From an uncultured Megasphaera sp. (lineage in GTDB: Bacteria; Bacillota; Negativicutes; Veillonellales; Megasphaeraceae), in assembly GCA_937895695.1 (NCBI GenBank), contig CALBLM010000232.1:1-9788 (forward strand): DNA of 9,788 bases, in the 5' to 3' direction. The notes under the pieces are model-generated. The model was not told the origin of the DNA and did not search any database. It saw only the letters and a list, made by a program, of their open reading frames with translations. Both the position numbers and the translations under genes were made by a program. Below, piece by piece: positions 6,164 to 9,788 of this stretch; positions within the stretch are counted from its first letter, which is position 1, and every line of letters starts with the position of its first letter.

Positions 6164-7198
6164 ATGAGTCCAGAAGCTAAAGGACAAACTATAGGAAAGG
6201 ATGCTAACAACATGCAGGAATTAAAACTTACTGTATCATCTTCACCGCATGTTCGCTGCAATGAAACAATTCCTAAAATCATGTGGAGTGTTGTTGCAGC
6301 GCTCGTACCTGCTGCAGTGTTTGGCGTATATTACTTCGGTATGAACGGGCTTGCCAATATCGTTGTAGCCATTGTTTCTGCAGTCGTTTTCGAATTTTTA
6401 TGGGAAAAATTGATGCACAAAAAAATCACCATCAAAGATGGTTCTGCCGTCATCACAGGCCTTTTAATGGCTATGTGCTGCCCGCCGACCCTTCCGTGGT
6501 GGATGAGCATCGTTGGTTCCTTCTTGGCAATCGTCGTCTGTAAACAAGCTATGGGCGGTTTGGGTGCCAACCTCTTTAACCCGGCTCACGTTGGCCGTGC
6601 TGGCTTGATGGTTTCCTGGCCGGTTGCTATGACGACTTGGACACAGCTCAACGGTACTGTTGTTGATGGCGTTGCCGGTGCTACACCGCTGAACGTTTTC
6701 AAACACGGCGGTACAGATGCCTTGTTCCAGCTCTTCGGCACAACAGACTGGGGTACGATTTACCAGAACTTGTTCATTGGTACACGTAATGGTTCCTTAG
6801 GTGAAACGTCTACGGTATTATTGATTCTCGGTGGTTTATACCTCATTTATAAGGGCTATGTCAATTGGCAGGTTCCTGTTATCATGATTGCTACTGTTGG
6901 TGTCCTCATGGGCATTGGCTATGGCCCGAACGTTGCTTTGTTTGAAATGATGGCCGGCGGCTTGATCATCGGTGCATTCTTCATGGCAACAGATATGGTT
7001 ACGGCTCCGATTACCTTAAAAGGCCAGATGATTTTTGCTTTAGGTTGCGGCATTATTACCGTATTGATTCGTGTTCTTGGCGGCTATCCGGAAGGCGTCT
7101 GCTATTCCATCTTGCTCATGAACGCATTGACACCGCTCATTGACCGTGCAGTTAAACCTAAAGTCTTTGGTGAAGTAAAGACAAAGGGGGCTAAATAA
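6164..7198 (+). CDS. rnfD: Rnf complex subunit D (membrane flavoprotein)
   Basis: Integral membrane subunit carrying covalently bound FMN and forming part of the ion-translocating core with RnfG. It has 344 residues with many hydrophobic segments (for example about 41-60, 63-80, 113-128, 237-252, 285-303). Family blocks include LTVSSSPHVRCNET, DGSAVITGLLMA, CPPTLPWW and GGLGANLFNPAHVGRAGL. The flavinylation site is DGVAGATPL with Thr174 as the predicted acceptor. The residue before GAT is Ala where Ser or Thr is more usual. The start is uncertain: ATG 6164 has GAAGGGA 4 nt upstream, but ATG 6212 (after AGGAAAGG, 11 nt) gives the N-terminus usual for the family (MQELKLTVSSSPH) and would remove 16 residues. 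The stop lies 1 base before rnfG. Confidence 0.95.
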   Translation: MSPEAKGQTIGKDANNMQELKLTVSSSPHVRCNETIPKIMWSVVAALVPAAVFGVYYFGMNGLANIVVAIVSAVVFEFLWEKLMHKKITIKDGSAVITGLLMAMCCPPTLPWWMSIVGSFLAIVVCKQAMGGLGANLFNPAHVGRAGLMVSWPVAMTTWTQLNGTVVDGVAGATPLNVFKHGGTDALFQLFGTTDWGTIYQNLFIGTRNGSLGETSTVLLILGGLYLIYKGYVNWQVPVIMIATVGVLMGIGYGPNVALFEMMAGGLIIGAFFMATDMVTAPITLKGQMIFALGCGIITVLIRVLGGYPEGVCYSILLMNALTPLIDRAVKPKVFGEVKTKGAK

Positions 7199-7199
7199 A

Positions 7200-7751
7200 A
7201 TGGCAGAAAAACATGAAGGCGGCATCGTTCATGTCGCAATGAACCTTGTCCTTACTTGTCTTGTTTCTGGCTGTATTATTGGTGCCGTTGCTTTTATTAC
7301 TGTCCCGACAGCCCATCAAAAAGCAGAACAAATGAAACAAGAATCAATGAAAAAATTAGTTCCAGATGCAGATAAATTCGTAGAAGTTCAAGGCGAAAAA
7401 GATACATTCATCGCTGAAAAAGGCGGTCAGAAAATCGCTTTCGTCATTCCGACAGCTCCAAAAGGTTACGGCGGCCCGATCAAAATGCTGACAGCCGTAT
7501 CGACAGACGGAACGGTCTTGGATTACACTGTTTTGGAAGCAAATGAAACGCCGGGCCTTGGTGATAAAGGCTCGAAATCTCCGTTTAAAGATCAGTTCAA
7601 AGGTAAAAAGCTGGATAATTTGGTAGTTACTAAAGAACATGGCGTCAAAGATAAGATTCAGGCCATGACCGGTGCTACGATTTCTTCTCGTGCTTTTACG
7701 GCTGGCGTAAAAGAAGCTGTTGAAAAAGCAGCACAGATGGGGGGTAAATAA
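7200..7751 (+). CDS. rnfG: Rnf complex subunit G (membrane-anchored FMN-binding protein)
   Basis: Single-span membrane subunit with an extracytoplasmic FMN-binding domain that passes electrons between RnfD and the membrane core. It has 183 residues. A hydrophobic anchor lies at about 11-35 (VHVAMNLVLTCLVSGCIIGA region), followed by a Lys/Gln-rich linker and the FMN_bind domain with GYGGPIKMLTAV and the block ETPGLGDKGS. The flavinylation motif MTGATISS contains Thr160, the predicted acceptor of phosphoester-linked FMN. Attachment needs an ApbE-type flavin transferase, which is not in this window. The ATG is 1 base after the rnfD stop, with AAAGGGGG (7183-7190) as ribosome binding site. Confidence 0.95.
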   Translation: MAEKHEGGIVHVAMNLVLTCLVSGCIIGAVAFITVPTAHQKAEQMKQESMKKLVPDADKFVEVQGEKDTFIAEKGGQKIAFVIPTAPKGYGGPIKMLTAVSTDGTVLDYTVLEANETPGLGDKGSKSPFKDQFKGKKLDNLVVTKEHGVKDKIQAMTGATISSRAFTAGVKEAVEKAAQMGGK

Positions 7752-7753
7752 TA

Positions 7754-8377
7754 ATGAATCTTTGGAAAGTATTTACTAGAGGCATTATTGAAGAAAACCC
7801 ATACTTCGTCTTAGCATTGAGCTTGTGCCCTGGCCTTGCTGTTACAACAAGTGTCATGAATGGTTTAACGATGGGCTTGACAGTATGGTTCGTTATTACC
7901 TCAAACAACGTAGTTGTTTCTATTATTCGTAAATTAATCAACAAAAAAGTACGTGTACCTGTATATATCACATGTATTGCTACTATCGTAACATGCGTAC
8001 AGCTGTTCTTACAGGCATATGCACCGGACTTATATAAAGCCCTCGGCGTATACCTCGACTTGGTTGTCGTATTTGCCATTATCTTAGCGCGTGCTGAATC
8101 CGTTGCCTCCAAGAATGGCATTGTCGTATCCTTCCTCGATGGCATGGGCATGGGCATTGGCTTTACCATTGCCATGATTGTTATTTCCGTTATTCGTGAA
8201 ATCTTGGGCAATGGTACACTTCTTGGCATTTCCCTCTTTGGACCTTCCTTCCAGCCGGCTCTTATCATGGCATTGCCGCCAGGAGCATTTATGCTTATCG
8301 GTTTCTTAATGGCTGGTCTGAAAATGTGGAATGAATCTCGTGAAAAAGCCAAACAACTGAAAGGAAGTGAAGGATAA
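7754..8377 (+). CDS. rnfE: Rnf complex subunit E (membrane core)
   Basis: Integral membrane subunit that pairs with RnfA in the ion-translocating core. It has 207 residues and about six membrane helices. Recognisable family blocks are NPYFVLALSLCPGLAVTTS with the conserved Cys25, VPVYI, LLQAYAP-like LFLQAYAPDLYKALG, RAESVASKNG, and SFLDGMGMGIGFT. In known RnfE/NqrD proteins a second conserved cysteine, in an Asn-Cys pair just before the GRAEAFA block, helps ligate a [2Fe-2S] cluster shared with RnfA. Here that position reads Phe107-Ala108. Cysteines instead occur at 74 and 81, where the family normally has aliphatic or polar residues. The DNA reads cleanly through this region with no frameshift. 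The stop overlaps the rnfA start by one base, suggesting coupled translation. Confidence 0.95.
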   Translation: MNLWKVFTRGIIEENPYFVLALSLCPGLAVTTSVMNGLTMGLTVWFVITSNNVVVSIIRKLINKKVRVPVYITCIATIVTCVQLFLQAYAPDLYKALGVYLDLVVVFAIILARAESVASKNGIVVSFLDGMGMGIGFTIAMIVISVIREILGNGTLLGISLFGPSFQPALIMALPPGAFMLIGFLMAGLKMWNESREKAKQLKGSEG

Positions 8378-8949
8378 TGGAATACTTTACGCTGTTTGTC
8401 GGGGCAGTACTCGTTAACAACTTCGTATTGACTAAGTTCCTCGGCTTGTGTATCTTCTTTGGTGTATCCAAAAACCTGAACGCTTCTATCGGGATGGGCT
8501 TTGCTGTAACTTCTGTCCTCACAATGAGTACTGTACTGGCATGGTTGCTATACAACTTTGTATTAGTACCTCTTGATTTGACATTCCTCCGTACGATTTC
8601 TTTCGTTGTCTTGATCGCAAGTTTCGTACAGTTGTTGGAAATTATCATTAAGAAAATGTCTCCGACATTGTACAATATGTGGGGCATTTACCTGATGCTT
8701 ATCGCTACGAACTGTATCGTATTGTCCGTACCGGTCATCAGTATTACAAACAATTATAATTTCCTTGAAAACCTTGTATTTGCCGTTGGTTCCGGCTTGG
8801 GGTTTGCATTAGCTTTGATTGTCATGGCAAGCTGCCGTGAAAAATTGGATTATGCTGATGTTCCTCATGCTTTGAAAGGAACACCGATTGCCTTTATCGT
8901 TGCCGGCATGTTGGCTTTGGCATTCCTTGGTTTCTCCGGTATGATATAA
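8377..8949 (+). CDS. rnfA: Rnf complex subunit A (membrane core)
   Basis: Integral membrane subunit homologous to RnfE but of inverted topology, forming the RnfA/RnfE core. It has 190 residues and about six hydrophobic helices. The family signature VNNFVLTKFLGLCIFFGVSKN contains Cys25, and the Asn-Cys pair of the second half is intact at Asn112-Cys113 (IATNCIVL). These are the expected RnfA ligands of the membrane [2Fe-2S] cluster. The stretch after it (SVPVISITNN) departs from the usual LGVALLN-like pattern. The C-terminal block ALKGTPIAFIVAGMLALAFLGFSGM is typical. The start overlaps the rnfE stop (TAATG), with AGGAAGTGA just upstream. No anomaly in length. Confidence 0.96.
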   Translation: MEYFTLFVGAVLVNNFVLTKFLGLCIFFGVSKNLNASIGMGFAVTSVLTMSTVLAWLLYNFVLVPLDLTFLRTISFVVLIASFVQLLEIIIKKMSPTLYNMWGIYLMLIATNCIVLSVPVISITNNYNFLENLVFAVGSGLGFALALIVMASCREKLDYADVPHALKGTPIAFIVAGMLALAFLGFSGMI

Positions 8950-8973
8950 CGTAAAGGAGTTGGAAGTAATATC

Positions 8974-9788
8974 ATGGATATGAATATGACGCAAATCGCA
9001 ATCTCTGTTATTGCAGTCATGGTCGGCATCGGTATCGTCTTCGGCTTTATTCTTGCTTTTGCTAATAAAAAATTTGCAATGGAAGAAAATCCGCTGATCG
9101 GTGAAGTTGAAGAAGCATTGCCGAAAGGCCAGTGCGGTGCCTGTGGGTTTGCCGGCTGTGCGAAATATGCAGAAGCCGTTGTTCTTGACCCGGATGTTCC
9201 GCCTAACCTCTGTGTACCTGGTAAAGCAGAAGTTGCTGCTGTTGTAGCAAAATTAACAGGTAAAGTTGCAGAAGAAACAGAACCGAAATATGCGCATATC
9301 CGTTGCCGCGGCGGCAATGGTATCGCTAAAATTGCTTTTGAATATAAAGGCATTCATGACTGCGCTGCTGCTAAAACGGTACAGCAAGGTCCTAAATTCT
9401 GTAAATTTGGCTGCCTTGGTTTTGGTAACTGTGTTCGTGCCTGCCCGTTTGGTGCAATGTCTATGGGAGCCAATGGCCTTCCTCATGTTGACAAAAACCT
9501 CTGCACAGGCTGCGGTAAATGCGCAAGCATCTGCCCGAACCATGTTATTGAACTCTTGCCGATTAGTGCAAAAGTTAGTGTTAGCTGCTCTTCAAAAGAA
9601 ATGGGTGCTGTTGCTCGTAAAGATTGCTCGGCAGCCTGCATTGGCTGCGGTCTCTGCATGAGAAACTGCGCACACGAAGGCGGCGTTAAAGTAGTGGACC
9701 ATCTTGCTGTTGTCAACCCGGCCATCTGCCATGATTGCGAAGAAGCAACCTGTGTAGCAAAATGTCCGACAAAAGCAATTGCATCGAT
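8974..9788 (+). CDS. rnfB: Rnf complex subunit B (ferredoxin-like polyferredoxin), 3' end outside window
   Basis: Ferredoxin-oxidising subunit on the cytoplasmic face. The window holds 271 residues with no stop. A membrane helix lies at about 7-30. The Rnf-type [4Fe-4S] domain follows with Cys54/57/62/80. Next comes CRGG at Cys111, Cys130, then Cys143/147/153/157 (C-x3-C-x5-C-x3-CP, typical of RnfB) and Cys177/180/183/187 (CTGCGKCASICP). A second ferredoxin pair is formed by Cys222/225/228/232 and Cys252/255/260/264. In this pair Cys232 is followed by Ala instead of Pro, and the last motif has four rather than two residues between its second and third Cys. This is the long, multi-cluster clostridial form, with at least five cluster motifs visible. 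ATG 8974 is preceded by GGAAG (8962-8966) and AAAGGAG (8953-8959); it lies 24 bases after rnfA. Confidence 0.95.
   Translation, partial: MDMNMTQIAISVIAVMVGIGIVFGFILAFANKKFAMEENPLIGEVEEALPKGQCGACGFAGCAKYAEAVVLDPDVPPNLCVPGKAEVAAVVAKLTGKVAEETEPKYAHIRCRGGNGIAKIAFEYKGIHDCAAAKTVQQGPKFCKFGCLGFGNCVRACPFGAMSMGANGLPHVDKNLCTGCGKCASICPNHVIELLPISAKVSVSCSSKEMGAVARKDCSAACIGCGLCMRNCAHEGGVKVVDHLAVVNPAICHDCEEATCVAKCPTKAIAS

Noticed and set aside
7696..8352. Long open frame (218 codons) on the minus strand opposite rnfE
   Set aside because: It lies antisense to a clearly conserved gene, gives an unnatural Met/Pro/Thr-rich protein and has no convincing ribosome binding site; it is a codon-usage shadow.
9266..9661. 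131-codon plus-strand open frame within rnfB in another frame
   Set aside because: It overlaps the cysteine-motif reading frame of rnfB, which is unquestionably coding; the alternative is low-complexity Ala/Leu/Val sequence.
4791..9788. Nqr (Na+-translocating NADH:quinone reductase) instead of Rnf
   Set aside because: The B and C subunits carry ferredoxin-type clusters typical of Rnf, the gene order is C-D-G-E-A-B, and no NqrA or NqrF is present.

Overview
This is a contiguous piece of chromosome from an anaerobic, Gram-positive-lineage (Firmicutes) bacterium. Strong purine-rich Shine-Dalgarno sites, mixed base composition, the DUF1934-argS pairing and a clostridial-order Rnf cluster all point that way. 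The protein flavour is that of Negativicutes (Megasphaera / Veillonella / Dialister relatives). That placement is an impression from the sequences, not a computed assignment. All genes read on the + strand.

Layout. Bases 1-114 are the 3' end of an unidentified gene, closed by a bidirectional hairpin terminator. Bases 311-4088 carry an information/nucleotide block: a DUF1934 (YwiB-like) gene overlapping argS (arginyl-tRNA synthetase), then pyrG (CTP synthase), closed by a second strong terminator at 4106-4145. About 645 bases follow without a convincing gene. The first 270 are AT-rich with no assigned function. The rest holds a well-formed sigma-A promoter (4415-4443) and a leader of about 340 nt. 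From 4791 to the window edge lies rnfC-rnfD-rnfG-rnfE-rnfA-rnfB, with rnfB cut off at 9788.

Function. The Rnf complex is a membrane ferredoxin:NAD+ oxidoreductase that couples electron transfer to Na+ or H+ export. RnfB takes electrons from ferredoxin. RnfC is the soluble NADH-side flavo-iron-sulfur subunit. RnfD and RnfG carry covalent FMN. RnfA and RnfE form the membrane core with a shared [2Fe-2S] cluster. The genes are tightly packed (1-bp overlap to 71-bp gaps) and look like one transcription unit driven from 4415-4443.

Most worth a second look: (1) the rnf leader, which contains two near-copies of each strand of its main hairpin and can therefore be drawn in two mutually exclusive folds, like a riboswitch or attenuator of unknown class; (2) RnfE, where the Asn-Cys pair that normally supplies a ligand to the membrane [2Fe-2S] cluster reads Phe-Ala, while two unusual cysteines appear about 30 residues earlier. 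The rest is ordinary housekeeping sequence.
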